Source: an uncultured Lachnospiraceae bacterium
GTDB taxonomy: Bacteria; Bacillota; Clostridia; Lachnospirales; Lachnospiraceae
Assembly: GCA_949051815.1 (NCBI GenBank)
Contig: CARQVR010000009.1
Location: 1-64,000 of the forward strand
DNA: 64,000 nt
Direction: 5' to 3'
Of this stretch, positions 1-7,881 are shown one piece after another. The translations under genes and the position numbers were made by a program. Every line of letters begins with the position of its first letter. The first letter of the stretch is position 1. The notes beneath the pieces were generated by a model that was not told the origin of the DNA, searched no databases, and saw only the letters and a program-made list of their open reading frames with translations.

Positions 1-50
1 AACAGTGGTCTCCAAAACCATCGATGTGGGTTCGATTCCTACTGCCCCTG
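1..50 (+). tRNA. tRNA-Trp (CCA), 5' part outside the window
   Basis: This is the 3' part of a tRNA. The seven-base anticodon loop at 10-16 carries CCA at 12-14, flanked by a five-pair stem (5-9 with 17-21, one G-T pair). It is followed by a T arm containing GGTTCGATTCC and an acceptor strand ending in CTGCCCCTG. CCA at the 3' end is not encoded. The anticodon reads UGG, tryptophan. The D arm and 5' acceptor strand lie before base 1. Confidence 0.93.
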
Positions 51-58
51 TTATTATG

Positions 59-86
59 ACCCGTGAGTCGTTGCTCGCGGGTTTTT
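59..86 (+). terminator. Rho-independent terminator after tRNA-Trp
   Basis: An eight-pair stem (60-67 with 74-81, one G-T pair) with a short loop is followed by five T. It begins about ten bases after the tRNA, so it ends the tRNA transcript before the lipoprotein gene at 118. Confidence 0.85.
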
Positions 87-117
87 CAGTACATTCATTT
101 ACAGAAAGAAGGTTCCC

Positions 118-615
118 ATGAAAAAAATCGCCGTTCTCCTTATCCTGACTTTTTCGCTCACGACTCTCAGCGCCTGCGGCGAAGAAAAACCGCTTCTTAC
201 CGCCACAGACTACGATCTGGATGCGGAGACGGCACAGACCATACGCGGCGTTAAAATCGGAGACGGCGCCGATGCCTTTCTGGCCGCCTACCGGGATTAT
301 GACATCCTCTCCTCTGTGGACGACGGCAGTTATCAGTTCCTTCCCGCGGAAGAAATCCCTTTTGACGCCCCCCTGACCACGATTCTGCCATCCTTCTTTG
401 TAGACGGTACGGCTGTGGAAATCGACGCCTTCTGTGAGGATAACGAAATCGAAAAGGACGCGCTTCTCTCCTTTTTAACCGATGAGGCGTATCTGGAGCA
501 TCACGCCGTGGTTTACCAGTATCTTGTCTTTGAGTGGGAAAACGGCGCGATCACGGACATCCGCTCCGAATCCATGGACTACAACAAAGACGCCTCCTAC
601 TACACTGCAAACTGA
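118..615 (+). CDS. Small secreted lipoprotein, function unknown
   Basis: A 165-residue protein. Residues 4-19 form a hydrophobic signal segment and the lipobox LSAC places the lipidated cysteine at residue 20, so the mature protein should be anchored on the outer face of the membrane. The rest is acidic and soluble. It has a G-V-K-I-G-D-x-A motif near residue 44, a pattern I have seen in other small clostridial lipoproteins, but I do not recognise a named family. The start is backed by an AAGAAGG ribosome site eight bases upstream. Its end overlaps the end of the convergent ABC transporter gene by 16 bases, and there is no clear terminator between the two. Confidence 0.8.
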   Translation: MKKIAVLLILTFSLTTLSACGEEKPLLTATDYDLDAETAQTIRGVKIGDGADAFLAAYRDYDILSSVDDGSYQFLPAEEIPFDAPLTTILPSFFVDGTAVEIDAFCEDNEIEKDALLSFLTDEAYLEHHAVVYQYLVFEWENGAITDIRSESMDYNKDASYYTAN

Positions 616-2336
616 CTTTCATACAGTCCGGCATAAAAGCCTTTCTTCTTAAGCAGTGTCTCGTGATTTCCCTGCTCGATAATGTTCCCGTCCTTCATAA
701 CAAGAATCACGTCCGCCTCCCGGATGGTGGAGAGCCGGTGCGCCACGATAAAGCTGGTTCTTCCCTGCATCATGGTGGCAAAGGCTTTCTGAATCCGTAT
801 TTCCGTGCGCGTATCTATGGAGGAGGTCGCCTCGTCCAGAATCAGCATGGGCGGCAGACAGAGCATAACTCTCGTGATGCACAGAAGCTGCTTCTGTCCC
901 TGGGAAAGACTGCCGCCGTCCTCCCCGATCACCGTATCATAGCCCTTGGAAAGTCTCTTGATAAAGCTGTGGGCGTGGGACGCTTTCGCCGCGGCGATCA
1001 CCTCTTCCTCCGTAGCTTCCGGTCTGCCCATTACGATATTATCGCGGATCGTCCCGGCCTTTAACCATGTCTCCTGCAATACCATCCCATAATTTTCCCG
1101 CAGGCTCTTTCTCGTCACTTCGCGGATATCCGCCCCGTCCACACAGATTTTTCCACTGTTCACATCGTAAAACCGCATCAGCAGATTGATTACCGTCGTC
1201 TTGCCGCAGCCCGTGGGTCCTACGATAGCCACCCGCTGTCCCGGCTTCACCACCAGATTCAGGTCTGTAATCAGCTTCTTATCCGGCACGTAGGAAAAAT
1301 CCACATGGGAAAGCTCCACACGCCCCTTCACATCCCGAAGCGTCTTCGCGTCCGCTGCCTCCGGCGTCTGCGGTTCCTCCTCGATCAGTGCAAAAATCCG
1401 CGCCGCGCAGGCAAGCGCATTCTGTAATTCCGTCACCACGCCGGAAATCTCGTTGAACGGCTTCGTGTACTGGTTCGCGTAGGAGAGAAAGCAGGAAAGC
1501 TGCCCCACGCTGATCCCTCCGTGGACGGCGTAAACCGCTCCCACAACCGCTACGCCCGCATACACCAGATTGTTGACGAAACGGGTGGATGGATTCGTCA
1601 GAGAGGAGAAAAAGATAGCCCGCAAAGAGCAGTCCTGCAATCTGCCGTTGATCTCGTCAAACCGCTCCAGCGCCTCATCCTCGTGGGAAAACGCCTGTAC
1701 CACCTTCTGGTTTCCGACCATTTCCTCAATCAGCGCCGTCTGCTCCCCTCTTGTCTCAGACTGTAAATGGAACATCGTGAACGTTTTCTTCGCAATAAAG
1801 CCTGCGACAAAAAACGACAACGGTGTCACCAATACAACGACACCCGTGACGGCCACATTGACACTGAGCATAAAGCCAAGCGTGCCCAAAATCGTAATGA
1901 CTCCGGTAAAAAACTGCGTAAAACCCATCAGCAGACCGTCCGCAAACTGGTCTACGTCCGCGATCACCCGGCTCACCACCTCGCCGTAGGAATGCGCGTC
2001 GATGTACTTCAAGGGAAGAATTTCTATCCTGCCAAACGCTTCGTTGCGGATGTCCTGTACGATGCGGTAAGTCATTTTATTGTTGCACACATTCATAATC
2101 CACTGGGCCGCACCGGTGGCGGCGGCAATCAGCGCCATCTGCTTCAAAATCGAGAACACGCCCCCAAAGTCCACCTGTCCCGCTCCGAGCACCAGATCTA
2201 TGACTCTACCGGTCAAAATAGGAAAATACAGGGTCAGCGCCACCGTCACACTCGCCATCACGATGGACGCCGCCAGATACAGCCAGTATTTTTTGATGTA
2301 ATGCAAAACCCGCTTAAACGTTTCTTTCTGTCCCAT
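600..2336 (-). CDS. ABC exporter half-transporter, TM288-like subunit of a heterodimer
   Basis: A 578-residue permease-ATPase fusion that should export lipids, drugs or peptides. Six membrane segments occupy roughly residues 20-300, followed by a nucleotide-binding domain with Walker A GPTGCGKTT (about 373), Walker B LILDEATSSID with the catalytic Glu, and switch histidine VAHRLSTI. The signature is LSQGQ rather than LSGGQ. That deviation is known from the TM288 side of asymmetric exporters, and it matches the degenerate partner encoded just upstream. I chose the ATG at 2336 because GGAGGG lies a few bases before it. The longer frame, to 2399, would translate a hairpin repeat. The gene is probably cotranscribed with the partner across a 263-base spacer that is unusually rich in repeats. 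Confidence 0.92.
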   Translation of the reverse strand: MGQKETFKRVLHYIKKYWLYLAASIVMASVTVALTLYFPILTGRVIDLVLGAGQVDFGGVFSILKQMALIAAATGAAQWIMNVCNNKMTYRIVQDIRNEAFGRIEILPLKYIDAHSYGEVVSRVIADVDQFADGLLMGFTQFFTGVITILGTLGFMLSVNVAVTGVVVLVTPLSFFVAGFIAKKTFTMFHLQSETRGEQTALIEEMVGNQKVVQAFSHEDEALERFDEINGRLQDCSLRAIFFSSLTNPSTRFVNNLVYAGVAVVGAVYAVHGGISVGQLSCFLSYANQYTKPFNEISGVVTELQNALACAARIFALIEEEPQTPEAADAKTLRDVKGRVELSHVDFSYVPDKKLITDLNLVVKPGQRVAIVGPTGCGKTTVINLLMRFYDVNSGKICVDGADIREVTRKSLRENYGMVLQETWLKAGTIRDNIVMGRPEATEEEVIAAAKASHAHSFIKRLSKGYDTVIGEDGGSLSQGQKQLLCITRVMLCLPPMLILDEATSSIDTRTEIRIQKAFATMMQGRTSFIVAHRLSTIREADVILVMKDGNIIEQGNHETLLKKKGFYAGLYESQFAV

Positions 2337-2352
2337 CTTACCCTCCTGTATC

Positions 2353-2393
2353 AAATCGAGCAGGCTCGATTGCGAGATTTGCTTCGCAAACCC
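2353..2393 (-). repeat. Two-hairpin intergenic repeat, copy a
   Basis: One hairpin has arms at 2355-2360 and 2365-2370 with a CAGG loop; a second runs from 2376 to 2393 around TTC. On the minus strand the order is second hairpin, then first hairpin, then the GGAGGG and ATG of the exporter gene. The same layout recurs at 5632, 29268, 35375 and 52327. This copy is one of the less certain members. Confidence 0.5.
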
Positions 2394-2455
2394 GAACACA
2401 ACGCCCGCTTTGTGATCAAACTCTCAACGCCAGTTTGTATATCTAAGTTCGCCAT

Positions 2456-2501
2456 GCTGTCTGCCGTGCCATTCATAAGCTGTCTGCCGTGCCATTCATA
2501 A
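2456..2501. repeat. Perfect tandem repeat, 2 x 23 bp
   Basis: The unit starting GCTGTCTGCCGTGCCATTC occurs twice with no gap (2456-2478 and 2479-2501). Part of it recurs inverted near 2608 (GCACGGCAGAC), at the 3' end of the upstream exporter gene. No credible protein is encoded here. Confidence 0.85.
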
Positions 2502-2542
2502 ATTGTCTTCGCCAATTTATTCATGTCGGGCGTCCGCCCTAT

Positions 2543-2607
2543 AAAATTGAACATCCAAACCGTCTTATGAGAGCAAGCTCTCAACGCCGGTTTGTATATT
2601 CAATTTT
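2543..2607 (-). other. Long hairpin between the two exporter genes
   Basis: Bases 2543-2562 pair with 2588-2607 (18 of 20 by eye), enclosing a smaller palindrome, GAGAGC-AA-GCTCTC, at 2569-2582. A diverged piece of the right arm (CTCAACGCCAGTTTGTATAT) recurs near 2422. The hairpin overlaps the last bases of the upstream exporter gene. There is no T tract, so an RNA processing or stability role is more likely than termination. Confidence 0.55.
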
Positions 2608-4429
2608 GCACGGCAGACTGTTTCTCAAACTGTGAATAGTAAATCTCCTGGTAGACTTCGCAATTTGCGAGCAGTTCTTCGTGCGTGCCACATCCTGCCA
2701 TCTCGCCGTCCTCCAGCACGATAATCTGGTCTGCGTGCTGGATGGAGGAGGCTCTCTGGGACACGATAAACACCGTCGGCTCCCCGGGCAGTTCCTTAAG
2801 TGCCTTACGAAGCGCGGCGTCCGTGGCGTAGTCAAGGGCCGATGCGCTGTCGTCCAGAATCAGTATCTCCGGCTTTGCCACCAGCGCCCTCGCGATGGTC
2901 AGTCTCTGTCTCTGGCCACCGGAAAGATTGCGCCCTTCCTGCGCCACGGGCGCATCCAGACGGCCCTCCTTCGTCTCCACAAACTCTTTGGCCTGTGCGA
3001 GCCGCAGCGCCTCCCACAGCTCTTCATCCGTGGCCTGCGCATTTCCCCACAGCAGATTGTCACGGATCGTTCCCCTAAAGAGCACCGCTTTCTGCAAAAC
3101 AATGCCGATTCTTTCTCTCAGCTCTTCCATACCATAGGATTTCACATCCCGCCCGTTCACGCGCACCGTACCTGCCGACGCGTCATAAAACCGGGGAATC
3201 ATATTCACCAGAGAGGACTTACCCGAGCCTGTGCCGCCTATGATGCCGACCGTCTGCCCCCTGGGCACCTGTATATGGATATCGCTCAGGGATTCCGCCC
3301 CCGCGCCCCCGTATGTCAGATGCACATGTTCAAACGCAACGGCCAGATCCCGCTGCGTCTTTTGTCCGTTCTTTTCCCCCGCCTGGCTCTTTAAAGCCGG
3401 TGCGTCCGTCCCGGAATCCTTACCACCGCCTGCTGTCGGACCGTTTTCCCCGTCCCCGCATAAAGCGGCCTCCTGCCACCGCATAGAGGACTCCACCTCG
3501 AAAATCGCCTCGATCCGGTTGGCGCAGGCAAGCGCCTTGGTAATCGTGATAATCAGATTGGCCAGCTTGATTAACTCCACCAGAATCTGCGACATATAGT
3601 TGACCAGAGCCACCACCCCGCCCTGCGTAATGCTGCCGTTGTCCACGCGCACCGCGCCCGTGTAGAGCAGAAGAATGGTCGCCGCGTTGATGATAATATA
3701 TGTGACCGGATTGGTCAAAGCGGAAATTTTTCCCACCGCAAGCTGCAAATGGGTCAGCGTTTCGTTTTTCTCCTCAAACCGGTCAATCTCTTCCTCCTCT
3801 TTATGGAAAGCGCGGATCACCCTCGCGCCCGTCAGATTTTCTCTCGTCGCTCCAAGAACCGCGTCCAGTCCTGCCTGCACTTTCTTATACATGGGCATGG
3901 TAAGGGCCATTATCCCGAAAACCACCACCGCCAGAAGGGGAATCGTCACCACAAAAATAAGAGCCGCCTTCACGTCGATGGTAAACGCCATAATCATCGC
4001 GCCGAACACGATAAAGGGCGAGCGCAGAAATAAGCGCAGCACCATATTGACCCCGTTCTGTACCTGATTCACGTCGGAAGTCATGCGCGTAATCAGCGTG
4101 GAAGTGCCAAGGGTGTCAATTTCCGTAAAAGAAAGGCTCTGGATATGATCAAACAGCGCGTGCTTTAAGCCGGTGGCAAATCCCACCGCAGCCTTCGCCG
4201 CAAAATACTGCGCCGTGATGGAGCACAACAGCCCGATCAGCCCAAGCGCAACGAGTATGCCGCCCATTTTCAGGACATATCCCGTATCCGCCTGCCCGAT
4301 TCCCCGGTCAATAATGGCCGCCATCACCAACGGCACAAACAGCTCAAACGTGGCCTCCAGCATTTTAAAGAGCGGCGCGAAAACCGTCTCCTTTTTATAA
4401 TTCCTTAGATAAATAAGCAGTTTTTTCAT
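2600..4429 (-). CDS. ABC exporter half-transporter, TM287-like subunit with degenerate ATP site
   Basis: A 609-residue permease-ATPase fusion, the partner of the 600-2336 subunit. The nucleotide-binding domain has Walker A GGTGSGKSS and a canonical LSGGQRQRL signature. The Walker B residue that should be Glu is Asp (LILDDSASALD), and the switch histidine is Gln (IVSQRASSI). The same two changes mark the degenerate ATP site of TM287-type heterodimeric exporters, so the pair should have one catalytic and one structural site. An unusual hydrophilic linker of about 45 residues, rich in Gly, Lys and Asp, separates the membrane and ATPase domains. Start: the longer frame to 4537 overlaps the LCP gene. 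The ATG at 4429 begins MKKLLIYLRNYKKE, typical for the family, with AGAGGG upstream. Confidence 0.92.
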   Translation of the reverse strand: MKKLLIYLRNYKKETVFAPLFKMLEATFELFVPLVMAAIIDRGIGQADTGYVLKMGGILVALGLIGLLCSITAQYFAAKAAVGFATGLKHALFDHIQSLSFTEIDTLGTSTLITRMTSDVNQVQNGVNMVLRLFLRSPFIVFGAMIMAFTIDVKAALIFVVTIPLLAVVVFGIMALTMPMYKKVQAGLDAVLGATRENLTGARVIRAFHKEEEEIDRFEEKNETLTHLQLAVGKISALTNPVTYIIINAATILLLYTGAVRVDNGSITQGGVVALVNYMSQILVELIKLANLIITITKALACANRIEAIFEVESSMRWQEAALCGDGENGPTAGGGKDSGTDAPALKSQAGEKNGQKTQRDLAVAFEHVHLTYGGAGAESLSDIHIQVPRGQTVGIIGGTGSGKSSLVNMIPRFYDASAGTVRVNGRDVKSYGMEELRERIGIVLQKAVLFRGTIRDNLLWGNAQATDEELWEALRLAQAKEFVETKEGRLDAPVAQEGRNLSGGQRQRLTIARALVAKPEILILDDSASALDYATDAALRKALKELPGEPTVFIVSQRASSIQHADQIIVLEDGEMAGCGTHEELLANCEVYQEIYYSQFEKQSAVQN

Positions 4430-4496
4430 AGTACCGTATACCCTCTTTGCACATGGACAGCCGCTCCCTGTGTGAACCGCTGCCCTGTCTGAACCG

Positions 4497-5594
4497 TTAT
4501 TGCATATACTCGCCTGTCTGTGCTTTGATTTCCTCATTGATCAGCTTTACCTGTCCGGAGGGCGCATAGCCGTTCTCCGGGTAAAGCATCTGATGAAGCT
4601 GCCTTACGTTTTCCTCCAGATCCATGGGAATCACACAGCTTCCCTTACTTCCCACATTGGCTCCGGCTCTTCCGCCCTCAAACGGAAACCCGTCGCTGAC
4701 TACCATCTGATAGCCCGCCACACTTCCCAGCACGCTCAAAATCTCATCCACATCCAGGGAGGTTTCCACCTGCGGCAAAACGGCATTAACCATATCAGTC
4801 AATGTACTGATTGACGCGCCGCCGGCCTTATCCATCATGGCCCGAAGCACCTCTCTTTGTCGCTCTGCCCTTCTGAAATCGTCTCCCTTCGTGTAGCGGA
4901 TCCGGCAGTAAGCCGTAGCCTGCATCCCGTTCAAAAGCTGCCTGCCGCTTTGCTCAACCGGAATGTAATCCACGCCAAGCTCCTCCGCCATACAGAGCTG
5001 ATAATTATTCAAATGGGAAATTTCTGCATCCGTAATCTCTATCTCCACACCGCCCAGCGCATCCACCGCGTCGATCAGCCCCGAAAAGCCGATGGTCACA
5101 TAGTCCGTGATGTCCAGATCCAGATTCATGTTGAGCATATTGATGGCCTGTTCCGGCCCGCCCTGCGCATAGGCTGTATTACATTTGTTATAAGAATCGT
5201 TGCTCAGATTCAAATAGGTATCACGGAACACGGAAATCAGCCTGATCTCCTGCGTGTCCTGATTGATACTGGCAATCATGATGGTGTCGCTTCTGGTGCC
5301 CCGCCCCAGCTCGCCGTCTCTGGCGTCCACACCGAAGAGAGCAATGTTCCGGTAGCCTTTTGCTTTTACCTTTTCTTCCTTCTTCGCCTTCGTCTCCGTC
5401 TGCTTCACATCGTCTGTCTTTTTTTTGACGATCTCCTCGTTAATGAGGATCTTTTCCTCGTCAATGGCCTTGTGGTTTACCTCGCTTGTCATCGTGACCA
5501 CCACATACATCACGAATACTGCAATAAGCAAAACGCAGATTTCCACGATCAGAAGCGGTATGCTGCCCCGAAATCCGTGCTTTCTATTATCCAT
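4497..5594 (-). CDS. LytR-CpsA-Psr family cell-wall ligase
   Basis: A 365-residue membrane protein with one N-terminal membrane segment (about residues 9-33), a Lys/Glu-rich stalk, and an extracellular LCP domain. LCP proteins transfer undecaprenyl-phosphate-linked polymers such as teichoic acid or capsule onto peptidoglycan. Family hallmarks visible are the LFGVDARDGELGRGTRSDT block, the arginine in ISVFRDTYL, and RIRYTKGDDFRRAERQREVL, where the basic residues bind pyrophosphate. The start at 5594 follows AAAGGAG. The longer frame to 5666 would run through a hairpin repeat. A good promoter lies at 5722-5750, inside the end of radA, so the gene probably has its own transcript. Confidence 0.9.
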   Translation of the reverse strand: MDNRKHGFRGSIPLLIVEICVLLIAVFVMYVVVTMTSEVNHKAIDEEKILINEEIVKKKTDDVKQTETKAKKEEKVKAKGYRNIALFGVDARDGELGRGTRSDTIMIASINQDTQEIRLISVFRDTYLNLSNDSYNKCNTAYAQGGPEQAINMLNMNLDLDITDYVTIGFSGLIDAVDALGGVEIEITDAEISHLNNYQLCMAEELGVDYIPVEQSGRQLLNGMQATAYCRIRYTKGDDFRRAERQREVLRAMMDKAGGASISTLTDMVNAVLPQVETSLDVDEILSVLGSVAGYQMVVSDGFPFEGGRAGANVGSKGSCVIPMDLEENVRQLHQMLYPENGYAPSGQVKLINEEIKAQTGEYMQ

Positions 5595-5631
5595 ACTGAC
5601 TCCTTTGTCAGATCTTCTTCCCTTTTGTACG

Positions 5632-5677
5632 AAATCCTCGTCAGACAGCGACGATTCCGAGAACACCCTGCATTCTC
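5632..5677 (-). repeat. Two-hairpin intergenic repeat, copy b
   Basis: An imperfect hairpin around CCTCGTC-AGACA-GCGACGATT is followed by GAGAA...TTCTC. It shares CAGCGACGATTC and GCATTCTC with the copy at 29268. It lies in the predicted 5' leader of the LCP gene, ahead of its ribosome site, in the same orientation as the other copies. Confidence 0.5.
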
Positions 5678-5721
5678 TTTTCGCAATTTCCCATTACACA
5701 AAAAATAAAATAACCTCGGAT

Positions 5722-5750
5722 ATAGTACCACATAAACGTCTCTAAATCAA
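5722..5750 (-). promoter_or_regulatory. Sigma-A-type promoter for the LCP gene
   Basis: Read on the minus strand, TTGATT (5745-5750) and TACTAT (5722-5727) are separated by exactly 17 bases. The -35 box overlaps the radA stop codon region. Predicted transcription starts near 5715 and includes repeat copy b in the leader. Confidence 0.6.
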
Positions 5751-7109
5751 GTCGATGGCATCCCGCACTGTCTTGACGCCGATAATCCGAATCCCCTCTT
5801 TCGCCCTGATCTGCCCCGCATTTACCGCCGGAAGAACGCATGTGGTAAACCCCAGCTTCGCGGCCTCCGCCACCCGTTGGGCCGCCTGCGAGATGCCCCG
5901 CACCTCCCCGCTTAGTCCGATTTCTCCAAAGACAATCGTCCTGTCGTCAATGGCCCGGTTCTTAAAGCTGGAAGCCGCCGCCATGGCCACGCCCAGATCA
6001 ATGGCAGGCTCTGCGATCCGCATTCCGCCCGCCAGATTCACATAGGCGTCACAGTCCGACATCTGCAGATTCAAACGCTTCTCCAAAACAGCCATCAGAA
6101 GATTGAGCCGGTTTAAATCCATGCCCGTGGCCTGTCTTCTCGGTATGCCGAAATTACTGTGGCATACAAGCGCCTGAATCTCCAGCAGAATCGGTCTGGT
6201 TCCCTCCATGGAACAGGACACCACGGAACCGCTGGCTCCCTCCGGCTTACCGCTTAACATGAACTCGGAAGCGTTCTCCACTTCCGCAAGTCCTTCCTCC
6301 TTCATTTCAAAGACACCGATCTCGTTCGTGGAGCCGAAACGGTTCTTGACGCCCCGGAGAATCCGGTAAGAGGCGTGTCTGTCTCCCTCGAAATAGAGCA
6401 CCGTGTCCACCATATGCTCCAGAACCCGCGGCCCCGCCACGGTTCCCTCCTTCGTCACATGACCCACGATCAGGATGGAGACGCCCAGCCCTTTGGCAAG
6501 CTGCATCAGCACATTGGTGGACTCCCTCACCTGGGAGACGCTGCCGGGCGCGGAAGAGATTTCCTCCCTGTACATCGTCTGGATCGAATCAATAACCGCC
6601 ACCACAGGCTGTTGTTTCCGGATGGTCTGCTCCACGATTTCCAGATTCGTCTCGCACAGAAGGAGAAGCTGATCCGAAAATTCCCCGAGCCGGTTGGCCC
6701 GCATCTTAATCTGCTGCAAAGATTCCTCACCCGATATATAGAGGAGTTTCCTGCCGTCCGCCGCCATATGCCTGCACACCTGCAAAAGAAGGGTTGACTT
6801 GCCGATGCCGGGATCTCCGCCCACCAGCGTAAGCGACCCCGGCACAATCCCGCCTCCAAGCACTCTGTCAAGCTCGGCGATGTGCGTGGTCATGCGCTCG
6901 CCCTCCCGCAGATCCACCTGTTTCAGACTTACAGGCTCCGCCGCCCTTTTTCCGGACACACCGCCGGATGCACCGCCGCTTCTCTTTCCGGCGGCAGGCT
7001 CCTCCACCATGGTGTTCCACTCCTTACAGCCCGGACACTGTCCGAGCCACTTGGCGGACTCATATCCACAGCTCTGACAGAAAAATACCGTTGATTTTCC
7101 CTTTGCCAT
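5742..7109 (-). CDS. radA: DNA repair protein RadA
   Basis: A 455-residue RecA-like branch-migration ATPase used in recombinational repair. It has the complete family architecture: an N-terminal zinc finger with Cys 11, 14, 25 and 28 (CQSCGYESAKWLGQCPGC), a RecA-type ATPase with Walker A GGDPGIGKST near residue 97, the RadA-specific KNRFG motif near residue 257, and a C-terminal Lon-protease-like domain. Length is typical. In many Firmicutes radA follows clpC. Here clpC and one small gene lie upstream, separated by a 329-base spacer that contains a dispersed repeat. Confidence 0.97.
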   Translation of the reverse strand: MAKGKSTVFFCQSCGYESAKWLGQCPGCKEWNTMVEEPAAGKRSGGASGGVSGKRAAEPVSLKQVDLREGERMTTHIAELDRVLGGGIVPGSLTLVGGDPGIGKSTLLLQVCRHMAADGRKLLYISGEESLQQIKMRANRLGEFSDQLLLLCETNLEIVEQTIRKQQPVVAVIDSIQTMYREEISSAPGSVSQVRESTNVLMQLAKGLGVSILIVGHVTKEGTVAGPRVLEHMVDTVLYFEGDRHASYRILRGVKNRFGSTNEIGVFEMKEEGLAEVENASEFMLSGKPEGASGSVVSCSMEGTRPILLEIQALVCHSNFGIPRRQATGMDLNRLNLLMAVLEKRLNLQMSDCDAYVNLAGGMRIAEPAIDLGVAMAAASSFKNRAIDDRTIVFGEIGLSGEVRGISQAAQRVAEAAKLGFTTCVLPAVNAGQIRAKEGIRIIGVKTVRDAIDLI

Positions 7110-7173
7110 TCCTGTTTCCTCTCTTTACACCTCTCTGTAATTGCAAAACGCCTTACAGTATTGCAACCATTGT

Positions 7174-7322
7174 GCACATTGTATATTCCAACGCAGACGC
7201 GCTTGCGCTCCGTTCCAGCCGTAACAGCGCTAAACTCGAAAATACCTCGTTAAGCGCTGACAGTTTTAATCCGAAGGATTTAAACACTTTCCAAGGGTCT
7301 GCTTATGGATTATACAATATGC
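7174..7322 (+). repeat. Dispersed structured element, copy A
   Basis: A 115-base core (7191-7305) is flanked by inverted repeats, ATTGTATATTCCA (7178-7190) and TGGATTATACAAT (7306-7318), that pair at 12 of 13 positions. The same core lies inverted at 43926-44040 with about 101 of 115 bases identical by my hand count. The flanking arms there have a different sequence but are again complementary. Internally AGCGCT (7227-7232) can pair with AGCGCT (7253-7258), and copy B changes both arms in step. It may be a non-autonomous mobile element or a structured RNA. Translation gives a similar short peptide in both copies, but no start or ribosome site supports a gene. The rest of the 7110-7437 spacer holds only the hairpin at 7377. 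Confidence 0.8.
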
Positions 7323-7376
7323 CCAATACAACATCGATGAATATGCGTTTCGCAATTACCCTACATATACTAAAGC

Positions 7377-7416
7377 GGGGTTTCCAGCCAGACATGATAT
7401 CTCAGCCGAAAACCCC
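7377..7416 (-). terminator. Possible terminator after the 136-residue protein gene
   Basis: GGGGTTT and AAAACCCC form the base of a long imperfect hairpin beginning about 20 bases after the stop codon at 7438. On the minus strand the hairpin is followed only by GCTTTA, so termination would be weak. Confidence 0.35.
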
Positions 7417-7437
7417 AAAAATTCCCGCTCCGACCGC

Positions 7438-7848
7438 CTACTTGACGATCTTTACTTCCACCGCGCCGACACTTGCAAGCTCTACGCTGATACTCAGCTT
7501 GCCGCTCAGGTTGGTCTTCATTTCTCCCACGTTTGCGCCGTTCACGTACACCTTGTAAGGCGTATCCTCCTCAAGTCCCACCGTGATCTGCGCGTCCTCG
7601 TCGCCCTCCACCGTGAAGGTAAGACCGTTCTCCGTCTCCTCGAACCGGTTCACGCTGGTGCCCGGCTCCGATTCGTAGGCAAACATGCCGTTTTTCTCAA
7701 GCTTCGTCAGCTCCTTAAAGGTCTTTACCTTGTAAAGATTACCGCCGTGCTCATAATCCTCCAGCTTTGCCTTTGCCGCCAGCTTATGATTCCCAAAACT
7801 GAGCGTCTTGTCACTCTCTGCACGCAATAACTCCTCTACTACAGCCAT
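7438..7848 (-). CDS. Conserved 136-residue protein, function unknown
   Basis: A soluble, mostly acidic protein beginning MAVVEELLRAESDKTLSFG, with no signal peptide or membrane segment. The C-terminal half (ITVGLEEDTPYKVYVNGANVG onwards) looks all-beta, and the protein ends in alternating Val/Lys. Similar short proteins occur in Lachnospiraceae, sometimes under the label endosialidase. I see no catalytic motif that would support that name. AGGAGG lies eight bases before the ATG. It follows clpC by 34 bases on the same strand and may share its transcript. Confidence 0.75.
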   Translation of the reverse strand: MAVVEELLRAESDKTLSFGNHKLAAKAKLEDYEHGGNLYKVKTFKELTKLEKNGMFAYESEPGTSVNRFEETENGLTFTVEGDEDAQITVGLEEDTPYKVYVNGANVGEMKTNLSGKLSISVELASVGAVEVKIVK

Positions 7849-7881
7849 CGCTTTTTCCTCCTAATGTCTCTTTGTTATACA

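Noticed and set aside
2351..2584. A 77-residue minus-strand frame between the exporter genes
   Set aside because: It consists of the tandem repeat and hairpin arms, lacks a ribosome site and has no coding-like pattern.
7191..7305. A short peptide (NADALALRS..., FNPKDLNT) read from the dispersed element and repeated in copy B
   Set aside because: Both copies can be read in the same frame, but there is no shared start codon or ribosome site, and the paired changes fit stem conservation better than protein coding.
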